Source: Spirosoma sp. (GTDB taxonomy: Bacteria; Bacteroidota; Bacteroidia; Cytophagales; Spirosomataceae). From it: DNA of 64,000 bases. Below are positions 43,899 through 53,690 of this stretch, one piece after another. The translations under genes and the position numbers were made by a program. The stretch covers positions 453,143 through 517,142 of the forward strand of contig NZ_JAPLET010000019.1 in the NCBI RefSeq assembly GCF_026391055.1. Reading direction: 5' to 3'. How positions within the stretch are numbered: the first letter of the stretch is position 1; each line of letters begins with the position of its first letter. Below the pieces are notes generated by a model. It worked only from the letters and a program-made list of their open reading frames with translations. It was not told where the DNA came from and did no database searches.

Positions 43899-44717
43899 TC
43901 AGGCCAGTATCGAGTTAAAAAAAAGCAAGGCATCGACCACGTGTTGCTGCCAATAAGGCCATTCGTGACCGCCCGAATGTTCCTGATACTTGTGAGGTAT
44001 CTGTTGCTCAGTCAGCGCACGATGCAGGGCTCTGTTTGGTTCGATCAGCAAATCATCCGTCCCACAGTCAAACTGAATCGGGGGTAGTTGTGCTCGGTTT
44101 TGAATCATTAAATTCAGAACCGACGCATCGGAAGCATCCAATTGACAATAGGCACTGAGGGGTTCTTCGACAAAAAGCGGGAGCTGGTTGATATGTGTAA
44201 TTGACGATAAGCCGTGAGCGGCCCGAAATCGCTCGGGGTATTTTGCGGCCAACCGCAACGCGCCGAAGCCCCCCATGGATAAGCCAGTTATAAACGGGCG
44301 TTCCAACAAGTATATGGACCGATCAGCAGGGAGAGCTTCCAGCACGGCGTTGGGCACATCGTCGACGATCCACTGATCAAACTTATACCCGTTGTGGGGC
44401 AAATAACCACTTCCGTCTCCCCAGAGCCCATCCGAGGGCATAGCCAGGATCATAGGGCGAATCTGCCCTTCCCGCAGAAGTCTTTCGGCAGTCCGGTGAG
44501 CGCCCCCTTTCAGCGTCCAGGCCCAGTGACTGCCGTAAACGCCGTGTAACAGAATGACGAGGGGGAGCGGCTCGGTTCCCCGCAGTTCAGCGCCCGGAAT
44601 CCAGACGGTTATGTCGCCCCGGCCCGACAGATTCGGCGTTTTGACCGTAATGGACCGTAGCCCGTCCCGTTCATACGCCGGGTCCGAGAGTTCAATAGTT
44701 CGAAAGGAGGTCGACAT
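43899..44717 (-). CDS. Alpha/beta hydrolase, esterase D-like
   Basis: A 272-aa putative esterase. LPLVILLHGVYGSHWAW forms the oxyanion region. The nucleophile is in ITGLSMGGFGALRLA (Ser near 149), the acid in FDCGTDDLLIEPN (Asp near 221), and the His in SGGHEWPYWQQH (near 252). This is the esterase/S-formylglutathione hydrolase superfamily; there is no signal peptide. Its start codon shares one base with the stop of the alcohol dehydrogenase (TGATG), so they are cotranslated. Confidence 0.87.
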   Translation of the reverse strand: MSTSFRTIELSDPAYERDGLRSITVKTPNLSGRGDITVWIPGAELRGTEPLPLVILLHGVYGSHWAWTLKGGAHRTAERLLREGQIRPMILAMPSDGLWGDGSGYLPHNGYKFDQWIVDDVPNAVLEALPADRSIYLLERPFITGLSMGGFGALRLAAKYPERFRAAHGLSSITHINQLPLFVEEPLSAYCQLDASDASVLNLMIQNRAQLPPIQFDCGTDDLLIEPNRALHRALTEQQIPHKYQEHSGGHEWPYWQQHVVDALLFFNSILA

Positions 44718-45820
44718 CAGAATACCAGTACCCCTTTAGCATTGCGACCGTTCAACATATCATCGAAGGCCTGGTCCAGTTGATGCAGGGAATACGTACG
44801 GGTTACCAGATCATCCAGAATCAGGTCGCCTTTCTGGTATAGATTCAGCAAAATGGGGATATCAACCTCGGGACGGCATTTTCCATACAGCGGATTGATG
44901 TAAATTTTATCCCACTCGAAGAGGTTCATGTCGATGGTTATCTCCTGTTCGATACCGCTCACCTGACAGGCCAGTCCGGCGTTGCGAACCATCGCCAACG
45001 GAACGGCCCCGAGTTCAGGGATGGCTGTGCACTCAAAGGCATAGTCGGCGCCCCGTCCACCGGTCAATTGTTTTACCTGGCTGACGGCTTGCGCTAATCC
45101 CTTGTCGGCCCGGTCGGCCAACACGGTATGCGTGGCCCCGTAGCGAGTGGCCATTTCCAGGCGATTGGGGTTTACGTCGACGGCGATGATCATGCCAGCC
45201 CCGGCAATACGGGCACCCTGAATGACATTAAGCCCAACGCCCCCTGTACCCACAACCACGACCGACCGGCCCGGTTTCACCTGGGCAGCATTGATCACCG
45301 AGCCTACCCCCGTCATAACACCACAACCCACAATAGCGGCCGAAGAAAAGGGGATAGGTACGTGGGTTTTCACCACGGCAGCTTCGCGCACGACCGTAGC
45401 GCCCGACATGGTACCCAGGCTAAACGAGCGTTCGATGGGCTGGCCTTGGTAGGTCGTTCGTTCCAGGGCGGCATGTCCACCGCTGGCCTTATTGCCCGAC
45501 GTGACGGGTGAGTTTATTTCGCAGATATGCTGATTGCCTTCCAGGCATTGGAAGCAATAGCCACAGGGAATGGCCCAGTTCAGAATAACCGAGTCCCCCG
45601 GCTGTACTTTTCTGACCAATGGACCAACGCTGCGCACGATTCCCGCGCCTTCGTGCCCCATCACGATGGGTTTACCCCAGGAGAGGGAGTCGTAATCGGT
45701 GTGGCAGATACCGGCGGCTTTGATGTCGACCAGCACCTCGTCGCCCTGCGGCTCGCGAACCTCAATAAAATCAATCGTAAAACTTCCGGAACCGCTGGCA
45801 ATGGCTGCTTCAACTTTCAT
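44717..45820 (-). CDS. Zinc-dependent alcohol dehydrogenase
   Basis: A 367-aa medium-chain dehydrogenase. The catalytic zinc site is in AGICHTDYDSLSWGKPIVMGHEGAG (Cys, His, Glu). The structural zinc loop CGYCFQCLEGNQHIC has four Cys. The Rossmann motif is VVVVGTGGVGLNVIQ with Asp (IAVDVNPN) favouring NAD+. Sequence and length are nearest to class III/long-chain ADHs. Together with the esterase it could oxidise an aldehyde adduct and hydrolyse the ester product, like formaldehyde detoxification, but the pairing alone does not prove it. Confidence 0.9.
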   Translation of the reverse strand: MKVEAAIASGSGSFTIDFIEVREPQGDEVLVDIKAAGICHTDYDSLSWGKPIVMGHEGAGIVRSVGPLVRKVQPGDSVILNWAIPCGYCFQCLEGNQHICEINSPVTSGNKASGGHAALERTTYQGQPIERSFSLGTMSGATVVREAAVVKTHVPIPFSSAAIVGCGVMTGVGSVINAAQVKPGRSVVVVGTGGVGLNVIQGARIAGAGMIIAVDVNPNRLEMATRYGATHTVLADRADKGLAQAVSQVKQLTGGRGADYAFECTAIPELGAVPLAMVRNAGLACQVSGIEQEITIDMNLFEWDKIYINPLYGKCRPEVDIPILLNLYQKGDLILDDLVTRTYSLHQLDQAFDDMLNGRNAKGVLVF

Positions 45821-45985
45821 AGTAGTCCGTATTTTTTTTAATCGGGGGAATTGTCTGGTGAGAATTGGATAGTTCTCAAAAGCCAGAAGTCGACACTGCC
45901 CTGGCTACTACTCATACCGCCGAAGACATTCCGAGCCACAGTGAACATCTCACCCGATGCCAACCATTCCCCGATTAGGTTCTCG

Positions 45986-47875
45986 TTAAAAAGTTACCTG
46001 TCGTAATATGGTTTTGGCCATGGGTACCAACCGAATTTGCTCGACAGCCTGGGTTTTTGTGTTGATGGCCTCAATCAAAATGCCGGATGGCTGATAATCA
46101 ACTTTTTGCCCCGGACTAAAGCGAAACGTTTGGGCTTGCACAGGGCGATAGGTCAAATCGAAAAAGCCCGCTACGGGAAACGACTTAGCCACCGCTTCCT
46201 GAGCGGCAAAGGGCAGTGCGTAAACCAGTGGCCCGTAGCTGAAAAATGTCTCATGCTGCGCAAATGAATGTTGCTTTACGGACGTTTGAAACGCCAGCTT
46301 TACAACGGTCTGCCCCCCTTTTACCATCATTTTAATATAAGCTCCTTCGGTCTCATAGGCCTGGCTACTGGTTAGTTGCTCAACCCAAGCGGGTTTGCGG
46401 ATTTTTAACAGAAATGGTTTTTCGGCATTAATCGTGAAGACAAAATTGTTTTGATAGGGGTATTCGGTTGTTTCGTCGATCCGCACCCGATTAGTGCCAA
46501 GCCGGGTGCTGACCTGGCAGGGGCCGAGTAAGTTAGCCACCAGTCCATCAGCATCTTTCACCCACATCGACTGTACATAATACGATGCAATTCGCCCTGC
46601 GTTTGGTACACAGCAAACGGCGGCATCCTGATGGGCGGGTGAATATTTATACCGGGTTTGTTTCGGATCTCCTCCGTCGTTTTTGGTGCCCGTCATGGCA
46701 AAGGAGTTATCGGTTTTGAGGTATGCAATACTACTTTTGGTGGGGTGTCGTGCGCCCTGCGCGGCATTGAAAAATGACCGCTCAATTGCATCGGCCAGGC
46801 TCGGCTCACCACTTTTTTGAAGGAGTACGGCATGGCTGTGGAGTAGCTCGTGGATAGAGCAATACTCGTAGCCGGTTTGGGTGGCGTCGGCGGTTTGCCG
46901 GGTGATCCACTCGTCGCCAATGGGGCCACCCGAGGGGGTAATCAGCTGATTGATTCGATGGGTATACCGATCCAGGGCCTCTTTGAGCGTGTCCGCACCC
47001 GATGCCCAATATGCGACGATCAGCGGGCGAAGATGTTCGTAACTATGCACGCCATGCCCGTGCATCAGATAGCTGTCGTTCAGGATGTTGGGCAATTGAA
47101 CATCCGTTTCGGAAACGGTATTTTTCGAATAATCCCGGTACAGAAACAACGCATAGTCAACGTACTTCCGGTTGCCGGTAAGCTGGTGTAACCGGTCCAG
47201 CACGTCCGTAAAAACTAACCCGTGACTCAGACCGGCAAACGGTTTTTCAGCCTTGAACGGCGACGACCGATTGATGGGGTAATTGACCATTACGTTATCG
47301 ACCGCACTCAGCAGTGCCTGCCAGGTTTTAGCGTCTTTGGTGAGTTCGTAATAACTGAGCAACACCCGGAATAAGCTGGCTTTTGCCCAGAGTTCACCGT
47401 TTTCACCCGTCAGTTTATACCGCAGATCGGGCGCATAGACCCCCAAATACCCATCAGCATCCTGGGTGGCCAATATATGGCTGATGTACGCTTTTGCTTT
47501 TCGCTGATTAGCCAGATCGCCCGATAAGAATGCCTGCCTGACAAAGCCGTCGCGCCAGTTGGACTGGGTTTCGCTGTTCCACCACAAAATCTGCACGTCG
47601 TTCTCTCCGAGACCCAACGCGCCGACATCTTTCGACTTTATGGCTTTGGTCAGACGGTTTTTGCCGTAGATGTCATCTTTTAGAATCAGGTCGGGCACCA
47701 GCCGGTCGAGGTTACCGCTAAAACCCTGCAAATCCTGCCGCATCTGGGTTTTGATCCAGCCAGTCGGTTTTATTTCGCCGAGTAACAGGGGTTGGTATTT
47801 TTCGGGTAGGGGCTGGTTTTGTGCCCATGTTTTCAGGCTTAACAAAAGCAGGGTAAGGAGTATGTTACGGTTCAT
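45986..47875 (-). CDS. GH127/DUF1680-like glycoside hydrolase, secreted
   Basis: A 629-aa protein with a signal peptide (RNILLTLLLLSLKTWAQ) at ATG 47875. The (alpha/alpha)6-barrel family signature of DUF1680 is seen in PLLLGEIKPTGWIKTQMRQD, QDADGYLGVY, YEYCSIHELLHSH (the Glu expected to be catalytic), and DAAVCCVPNAGRI with the CC pair expected at the zinc/nucleophile site. GH127 enzymes are beta-L-arabinofuranosidases. C-terminal beta domains follow. Last gene of the PhyH-GH13 operon (32-nt gap). Confidence 0.85.
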   Translation of the reverse strand: MNRNILLTLLLLSLKTWAQNQPLPEKYQPLLLGEIKPTGWIKTQMRQDLQGFSGNLDRLVPDLILKDDIYGKNRLTKAIKSKDVGALGLGENDVQILWWNSETQSNWRDGFVRQAFLSGDLANQRKAKAYISHILATQDADGYLGVYAPDLRYKLTGENGELWAKASLFRVLLSYYELTKDAKTWQALLSAVDNVMVNYPINRSSPFKAEKPFAGLSHGLVFTDVLDRLHQLTGNRKYVDYALFLYRDYSKNTVSETDVQLPNILNDSYLMHGHGVHSYEHLRPLIVAYWASGADTLKEALDRYTHRINQLITPSGGPIGDEWITRQTADATQTGYEYCSIHELLHSHAVLLQKSGEPSLADAIERSFFNAAQGARHPTKSSIAYLKTDNSFAMTGTKNDGGDPKQTRYKYSPAHQDAAVCCVPNAGRIASYYVQSMWVKDADGLVANLLGPCQVSTRLGTNRVRIDETTEYPYQNNFVFTINAEKPFLLKIRKPAWVEQLTSSQAYETEGAYIKMMVKGGQTVVKLAFQTSVKQHSFAQHETFFSYGPLVYALPFAAQEAVAKSFPVAGFFDLTYRPVQAQTFRFSPGQKVDYQPSGILIEAINTKTQAVEQIRLVPMAKTILRQVTF

Positions 47876-47907
47876 AATGGTAGTTAAGTCGGGATGTAGG
47901 CATTTGC

Positions 47908-49452
47908 TTATTTTGTGAGCCAAACGCCTATTTCATAGGGCTTTAATTCGATGGTTTGCCCGTACTGTTTAGGGTCACCAAGCAGCCGTCGGGAAAATTT
48001 AACGCTGCTTGAAACCGTCGCTTTTTGAACCTGATCCGATAAATTTACCATCACCAGCGCCGTTTCCTGACCGGAAATTCGACGGAAACTATACACGTTT
48101 GGATTATCGTTTGGGGTGTTTTCGTAACGTCCGTTGGCAAATGCCGGGTAACTGTGCTTGATGGCAATCAGTTTTTTGTAGTAGTTGAACAGCGAAGCGG
48201 GATCTCGTTTCTGCTCTTCCAGAGAGATCGAATCGTTGGCTTTAATGTTGGTTTGGGTCCACCATTCACCCGTATTTTTATACCAGAGGGCCATGCCTTT
48301 GCCGTCGCCGGACTGGTACCACTCAAACGCTTCCCGACGGGGAATATCGTTGCCATCGGTCGTACCAAAGGCCTTGATTTTTCCTTTCATTCCCAACTCC
48401 TGTCCGTAATAAATAGACGGAATACCGCCGATCAGTACCTGTATCGCAGCCGCCACCCGTTGTTTTTGAGGGTTCATTTCCAGCGATGCAAATCGGTCTA
48501 AATCATGGTTTTCCAGGAAGATAAGCTGGTCTTTTCCGGGTGGGCGCATCCCTAAAATGGTGTCGGCTTTATTAATTAACAGCTGTTTATTGAATGACAA
48601 AATAGCCTCCTGCAAACCAAACCCGAACATGCGGTCAACCCCGGCTTTTTCAAAATAATCGAAGCCATATTCTTTCCAGTTGGCCTGCTCGGCCACAATG
48701 GTTATGGCCGGATTTACCTGTTTCAATCGGGTAAGCAACGGTTTCCAGAACACCTCAAACAGGTTGGTCAGGGCCGGTTTTTCGTCGAGGTTGTCCATGG
48801 TGTGATCCAGCCGAAAGCCGTCGGCTCCATCATCAAATTCCCCGTCTTTATTGGGGTCGAGGAAATACGAGAACAGGCCAATGTTGTAATCCAGCACCTT
48901 CCGGCTCTTCAAATTGACCGTTGTGATGGGGATAACCGTACCATCATAGCTGCGTAACTCCCGCAGGTTGAACACCATCGTAGCTGGTACGTTGTGGTCG
49001 GCATCGTCAAACAAAATATAGTCGCTGTAGGGCGATTTAAGGTTCCCGACGGCATCTTTCCACCAGATATGTTTGGAAGTTACATACTGGGTTTCCATGT
49101 CTAGATAGATCTTCATCCCGCGTTGGTGAACGGCCTTTACCAGCGCGATATAGTCGGCCATTGTTCCGAACTCGGCATCTATTTTTTCGAAATTATTGGC
49201 GAAATAGTTGTGGTAGCAGTCGGCCTCATACAACGGCAACAACAGAATAGACGTTATGCCGAGGTCTTGTAAATAGTCCAATTTTTGACGCAGCCCGTTT
49301 AAATCGCCCTGTAAATCGCCGTTGCTATCGTAGAAACTCCGCTGCGAAACGTGGTAAATGACTTCGCCTTGCCGGGCTTTTGGGATTGTTCTTTGACTAT
49401 AGGACAGAATGGGCAGGGCAAAAAGAACGAGCAACCAGACGTTGATTTTCAT
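47908..49452 (-). CDS. Alpha-amylase-family (GH13) enzyme, secreted
   Basis: A 514-aa GH13 protein with a signal peptide (INVWLLVLFALPILSYSQ). Conserved regions are present: GLRQKLDYLQDLGITSILLLP, ADGFRLDH with the nucleophile Asp (near 212), IVAEQAN with the acid/base Glu (near 251), and FLENHDLDRF with the third Asp (near 314). A C-terminal beta-sandwich domain follows (VYSFRRISGQETALVMVNLS). It would cut or transfer alpha-glucosidic bonds in the periplasm. It starts 3 nt after the PhyH gene. Confidence 0.92.
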   Translation of the reverse strand: MKINVWLLVLFALPILSYSQRTIPKARQGEVIYHVSQRSFYDSNGDLQGDLNGLRQKLDYLQDLGITSILLLPLYEADCYHNYFANNFEKIDAEFGTMADYIALVKAVHQRGMKIYLDMETQYVTSKHIWWKDAVGNLKSPYSDYILFDDADHNVPATMVFNLRELRSYDGTVIPITTVNLKSRKVLDYNIGLFSYFLDPNKDGEFDDGADGFRLDHTMDNLDEKPALTNLFEVFWKPLLTRLKQVNPAITIVAEQANWKEYGFDYFEKAGVDRMFGFGLQEAILSFNKQLLINKADTILGMRPPGKDQLIFLENHDLDRFASLEMNPQKQRVAAAIQVLIGGIPSIYYGQELGMKGKIKAFGTTDGNDIPRREAFEWYQSGDGKGMALWYKNTGEWWTQTNIKANDSISLEEQKRDPASLFNYYKKLIAIKHSYPAFANGRYENTPNDNPNVYSFRRISGQETALVMVNLSDQVQKATVSSSVKFSRRLLGDPKQYGQTIELKPYEIGVWLTK

Positions 49453-49455
49453 GGC

Positions 49456-50259
49456 TTAGAGGGAGTAAAGAACAGGGTTCAATTCGGTATCGATCACTTC
49501 GCCTACGGTAGCTCCCGGACACCAGGTATGCCAGTCATTTTCCTGGTTTTTATTGGCAGGTTGCTGCAGGCGTATGTTTTTATCCATGTAGATGATGGTC
49601 ATCACTTTGCGCGTTTGATCGGTCGTGTTAGCTCCCGCCCGGTGGAATACCCAACCGGAATGAAAACTGACCTCGCCCAACTCGAAGGGTTCGATCACGT
49701 GTTCAAAATCCGTGACCCGCAATTTTTCGGCGATGCGTTGCTCACTGTCGTCGCTTATTTTCAGCTCGCGCCCATCCACGATCCGGTGGCTGCCAGCACT
49801 GAACTCCAGCGGCCCAAGCGGCAGCGGTGTTTCCTGAAGGGGAATCCAGGCCGTAATGGTTTTGTCGGAGCTGAGTGGCCAGTAATACTGATCCGCGTGC
49901 CAGGGCGTGATGCCGCCACCCCCTTCTTTAAACAACGCCTGATCGTGGTACAGGCGCACGCCATCGACCTGCATCAGTTCAGCGGCCAGCTGGGCCACAC
50001 GTTTGCTGAATACAAACGGTTTGATGGTATCGCTTTCCCGCCATAGATTGAATAGTTGCAAAAAGGCTTTTCCATACGTATCCCGCTCTTCCAGTTTGGC
50101 TGCCAGCTTCGTCTGACTGTCTACCTGTTGGGTAATGTGCTCCGTATAATAGGCAAGCGTTTCGGCGTCGAACACTTGTTTGAGCTTGATAAATCGGTTT
50201 TTCTGATAAAAGGCAATCTGCTCCGGGCTGAGTAGGTAGGGGGTGTCTAATGGGTTCAT
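49456..50259 (-). CDS. Phytanoyl-CoA dioxygenase (PhyH)-family protein
   Basis: A 267-aa Fe(II)/2-oxoglutarate dioxygenase. The facial triad is visible as WHADQYYW (H-x-D, near residue 137) and SFHSGWVFHRAGAN (distal His, near 197), with TRKVMTIIYMD following. ATG 50259 (MNPLDTPYLLSPEQIAFY) is the natural N-terminus. PhyH proteins hydroxylate diverse small molecules. It is first in an operon with two glycosidases and may modify a sugar-derived or aglycone compound (inference). Confidence 0.87.
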   Translation of the reverse strand: MNPLDTPYLLSPEQIAFYQKNRFIKLKQVFDAETLAYYTEHITQQVDSQTKLAAKLEERDTYGKAFLQLFNLWRESDTIKPFVFSKRVAQLAAELMQVDGVRLYHDQALFKEGGGGITPWHADQYYWPLSSDKTITAWIPLQETPLPLGPLEFSAGSHRIVDGRELKISDDSEQRIAEKLRVTDFEHVIEPFELGEVSFHSGWVFHRAGANTTDQTRKVMTIIYMDKNIRLQQPANKNQENDWHTWCPGATVGEVIDTELNPVLYSL

Positions 50260-50421
50260 AGATGGTAACGAACGAGTGATTTCACCAGCGAACCGAACAG
50301 GTTCTATGTCCCGACAAAATTCTGTAGAAAAAGGAGACACCCTGTTTACTGAATTATTCAGCTTTTATTCGTATTCTACCATTATATTATAAATTGGACT
50401 TTTTTTTAGGTAGTATAAGCA

Positions 50422-51276
50422 ATGAAACCAAAGCTAGAGCTTGGCATAAGCAATCTGCCCGATGCTTCCTTCAAGGCATTCCGACTGCATCAGCCCGCCT
50501 TTCGGTCGCATTGGCATTATCATCCCGAACTCGAATTGGTGTTGTTCACCAAGGGCCGGGGGATGCGGTTCATTGGCGACGACGTGTCCCTCTACAATGA
50601 AGGGGATCTGTTCCTGATCGGGAAAAACCTGCCCCACACCTTTGTCTCCTATGAATCCGAAACCCCGGCTCAGGTGGAAGCCTTATGTATTCAGTTTTCA
50701 GGTACACTATTCGATTCATTTGTCGAGTGCGCCCCGTTGAAGAGTCTGTTTCTGGAAGCCGAGCGGGGTATTGCCTTCCAGAATTTGGCAGTAGATAGTA
50801 TTGAAAAAGTCCGGAATATTGTGTCGACAACGGGTCTGAAAGGCCTCCTCACCCTACTGGACCTTCTCGACTCGATCCTGGCCATCCCGGACCGGACATC
50901 TGTTTTGACCCAGCCTTATCAACGTCATGCTGTTCTTTCCGATGCGAACACGCGTATTCAGACGGCTATTGACCACATAAATACACATTATAGCCGCCCT
51001 ATTCCGGTTCAGGAGATGGCGGGCATCTGTCATTTCTCACCCAATGCGTTTTGTCGCTGGTTCAAACAGCACATGGGCCTGACGTTTGTCGATTACCTCA
51101 ACAAAGTACGGCTCACGAACGTGTGCCAGTTACTCCTATCAACGGATTATGGGATTGGGCAGATTGCGTTGCGAACGGGTTTCGAAAACATCAGCACGCT
51201 CAATCGGTTGTTTCAGCAAAAACTCGGCACTTCACCCAGCAAGCATCGGGAGCAGCACGAACGTATTTTGTCCTGA
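50422..51276 (+). CDS. Cupin-AraC transcriptional regulator
   Basis: A 284-aa regulator with an N-terminal cupin (HWHYHPELELVLFTKGRGMR; LYNEGDLFLIGKNLPHTFVS), the sugar-sensing arm of AraC-type activators, and a C-terminal double HTH (VQEMAGICHFSPNAFCRWFK; IGQIALRTGFENISTLNRLF; GTSPSKHRE). It is divergent from the PhyH-GH13-GH127 operon with 160 bp between start codons, so it very likely controls that operon. Confidence 0.92.
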   Translation: MKPKLELGISNLPDASFKAFRLHQPAFRSHWHYHPELELVLFTKGRGMRFIGDDVSLYNEGDLFLIGKNLPHTFVSYESETPAQVEALCIQFSGTLFDSFVECAPLKSLFLEAERGIAFQNLAVDSIEKVRNIVSTTGLKGLLTLLDLLDSILAIPDRTSVLTQPYQRHAVLSDANTRIQTAIDHINTHYSRPIPVQEMAGICHFSPNAFCRWFKQHMGLTFVDYLNKVRLTNVCQLLLSTDYGIGQIALRTGFENISTLNRLFQQKLGTSPSKHREQHERILS

Positions 51277-51442
51277 TTTTAGTCGAAGGTTTTCATGAAC
51301 GATTTCGACTGTTTCTCCGCCCGGAATAAGTTAACCAGGTTAGTCGTCAGCTTTTATCAGGGCGAGACACCAGCGGACCTGCCGAGTTGAGTTTATTATC
51401 ATTTTTCTATGACGATGACTAATGACAATGGATCTATCTTAA

Positions 51443-51516
51443 CCGTATGCTACTAACTAAGTTTGACAGCTTTTAAAAAGTCAGTGTCTTACAACAACGC
51501 TCCCTTTTGAGACGAA
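51443..51516 (+). repeat. Intergenic repeat family, copy R6
   Basis: CCGTATGCTACTAACTAAG (51443) leads to GTCTTACAACAACGCTCCC...TGAGACGAAG (51485-51516). The distal GGGGCGTTT box is not found. It lies in the 395-bp spacer between the AraC and YdeI/OmdA-like genes. Confidence 0.75.
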
Positions 51517-51671
51517 GATTACTACGGTGTGAAGAAGCGCGAGAAAAGCAAAAATTGTCGCAAACCCCTTTATCAATGTCGTTTATGCCCCCACTGCTAT
51601 TCTGCTGATATGCTTATGTTTGTCTCAGTAGGCAATCAACTCTCACTTAGACCTTTTCCCTACACCATACC

Positions 51672-52127
51672 ATGGAAAAAAGTATAGCCTTTGACACCAT
51701 TCTTCTTCAGACGGGCAACAATACGGGTATTCGCCTACCCGATGAGGTTATCCAGCAGTTGGGGGCGGGGAAGAAACCCCCTGTGCTGGTAACCATCAAT
51801 CTCTTCACTTACCCATCTACCGTAGGGGTGATGAATGGGGTTTATATGATTCCGGTCAGTAGCGCTGTTCGCCAGAGTGCCGGCGTAAAGGGGGGCGATC
51901 CAATCCAGGTGATTGTGCGTTTAGATGCTGAGCCCCGGGTGATGGCTGTCCCCCTTGACTTTCAGCAGGCCCTGGCTGCTAATCAAAGTGCCCAAGCCTT
52001 TTTTGACTCGCTATCCCCCAGTGGTAAAAAGAAGTATGTAAGCTTGATTGAAGGCGCTAAATCGGCTGAAACTCGTCAGAAACGAGTTGACAAAGCCATC
52101 GCAGATTTAGCCGAAAGTAAAAAGTGA
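51672..52127 (+). CDS. YdeI/OmdA-family protein with DUF1905 domain
   Basis: A 151-aa protein. Residues 1-95 are a DUF1905 beta-barrel-like domain (LQTGNNTGIRLPDEVIQQLG; VLVTINLFTYPSTVGVMNGV; PIQVIVRLDAEPR). The C-terminus is the OmdA part (FFDSLSPSGKKKYVSLIEGA; ETRQKRVDKAI). The family includes YdeI, linked to bacteriocin protection, but the mechanism is unknown. Cytoplasmic. ATG at 51672. Confidence 0.85.
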   Translation: MEKSIAFDTILLQTGNNTGIRLPDEVIQQLGAGKKPPVLVTINLFTYPSTVGVMNGVYMIPVSSAVRQSAGVKGGDPIQVIVRLDAEPRVMAVPLDFQQALAANQSAQAFFDSLSPSGKKKYVSLIEGAKSAETRQKRVDKAIADLAESKK

Positions 52128-52300
52128 CCGGACTAGTGAACCGATGATACAGGCTCCTGGTATTCTGCTTACATAAGACGATGTGCGCTTCATTAATCTG
52201 ATGCTTTATCAGGACGGCTTGTCTGGATACATGCTAACCGAAAATGTACCATGCCGACTGGGGCGGATGGCCGGTTGACCGTCGCACCGCTGAAGCGATG

Positions 52301-52398
52301 CAGTTTGATAGCTATTGAAAAGTCTAGGGCCAATAAAACGCCCTCTCCTGAGACGAAGGGACTTCCATGTATTTGCTTCAAAAAGTGGGCGTTTGGTG
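52301..52398 (+). repeat. Intergenic repeat family, copy R7
   Basis: CAGTTTGATAGC, then AAAACGCCCTCTCCTGAGACGAAGGG (52335-52360), ATGTATTTGCTTC and AAAGTGGGCGTTTGGTG. The first TCTC is degenerate (GTCTAGG). It lies between convergent genes. Confidence 0.75.
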
Positions 52399-52412
52399 AG
52401 CCGGCAAATAGC

Positions 52413-53492
52413 TTACTTTTTACCGGAAGCTTGTACCGTGTCTGGTGGTTTTACCCCTAATAACTTTTCCATCACTAAGGCATGAAATTTTTGTGGTTCC
52501 TCAAAGCAAAGGTGATGTGCCGAACCCTCGAACCAAATTACTTCTTTGATCGGTGCTTGCAAGAATGCGCAATAGTCAGCTACCACCGTGGCCGGGACAT
52601 GATTATCATAACGACCTAAACAAAAATAAACCGGCACGTTGACCGCTGGAATTTGACGTTTCAAATCAATCGTGGGCCAAATGGCATGATTCATCGGCCA
52701 GTTTAAACGGTATATCTTCTTGTTTTTCAAGTAATCAAACAAGTTGTATTCCTTGGACCGCCACAGGATTCGATAAATGGTTCCCCCAAGGTCCTGGTGA
52801 TAAGAGCCACCATATTTTTGCACTAAGTTTCGTTCTTGCAGGGTAGCGTCAAATCCACCTTGGTAGAGCCCTTTAACCGGTGGTCTGATTCGCGTTAGCG
52901 TGGCTAAGCCTGCGGTGTCTTGACGTTGTTGGGCCTGATGAAGGGCGAAATCATAGGATACCTGTTCACTGCGTGGGCCGTCAGTGATGGGGGAAACAGC
53001 CACTAAAGCCGCGTAATCGGTAGGGTATCTGCTAATGACGTGTAAGCCCAGAAAACCGCCCCAGGAGTGCCCCACCAGAAATACTCTATCCTGATGAAGG
53101 TGCTTTCTCAGCCAAGAAGTCAATTCATGGGTATCGCTGATGAACTGATCCAGTGTCATACTGGCAGGTGGTATACGGGAGGAATACGACTTTCCCGATC
53201 CGCGTTGATCCCAGTAAACGACGACAAACTGCTCTTCTAAAGCTGCACTGTGGTGCATATACAAGGGCATGGCTACCCCACCCGGCCCTCCGTGCAGCCA
53301 CAATAAGCTGGGCTTGGCTAGATCGACTCCCCGTATGGTGAGGAATTGTTTACTGCCATTAATGTTTAGTCGTCTGATTTCGGCAATGCTATTGGGTATC
53401 TTCTTCCCATCACTGATTTTAAAGGGCCGAGTGGTGCTACAAGCAGCACAGAAAACGAATAACAGCGGGACGAAGATTGTCTTGCTTATCAA
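52413..53492 (-). CDS. Lipoprotein alpha/beta hydrolase (prolyl aminopeptidase-like)
   Basis: A 359-aa lipoprotein; the leader TIFVPLLFVFCAACSTT has a lipobox (CAAC-type, LVFCAAC). The hydrolase core has LLWLHGGPGGVAMPLY (HGGPG of proline iminopeptidases), YWDQRGSGKSY, nucleophile VGHSWGGFLG, acid LGRYDNHVPA and His GSAHHLCFE. It acts in the periplasm or outer membrane on an N-terminal peptide or ester. Start is TTG 53492. A stand-alone gene. Confidence 0.87.
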   Translation of the reverse strand: MISKTIFVPLLFVFCAACSTTRPFKISDGKKIPNSIAEIRRLNINGSKQFLTIRGVDLAKPSLLWLHGGPGGVAMPLYMHHSAALEEQFVVVYWDQRGSGKSYSSRIPPASMTLDQFISDTHELTSWLRKHLHQDRVFLVGHSWGGFLGLHVISRYPTDYAALVAVSPITDGPRSEQVSYDFALHQAQQRQDTAGLATLTRIRPPVKGLYQGGFDATLQERNLVQKYGGSYHQDLGGTIYRILWRSKEYNLFDYLKNKKIYRLNWPMNHAIWPTIDLKRQIPAVNVPVYFCLGRYDNHVPATVVADYCAFLQAPIKEVIWFEGSAHHLCFEEPQKFHALVMEKLLGVKPPDTVQASGKK

Positions 53493-53690
53493 TTTTTTGG
53501 TCTCAACTAACCTATCAATAGCGTAACAATCTACTCAAATCTGGATTTGAGCGTTCTTTTTACGTTAAACCATTGATATGCCTATTTGGAATTGGTTTTT
53601 GATCGTCCCTTAATAATTTTCCTTAATGGCTCATAAAATAACATAAAGTGAACAGCAGTAGTATTATCGATATCGTCCACTCGTTAAGGC

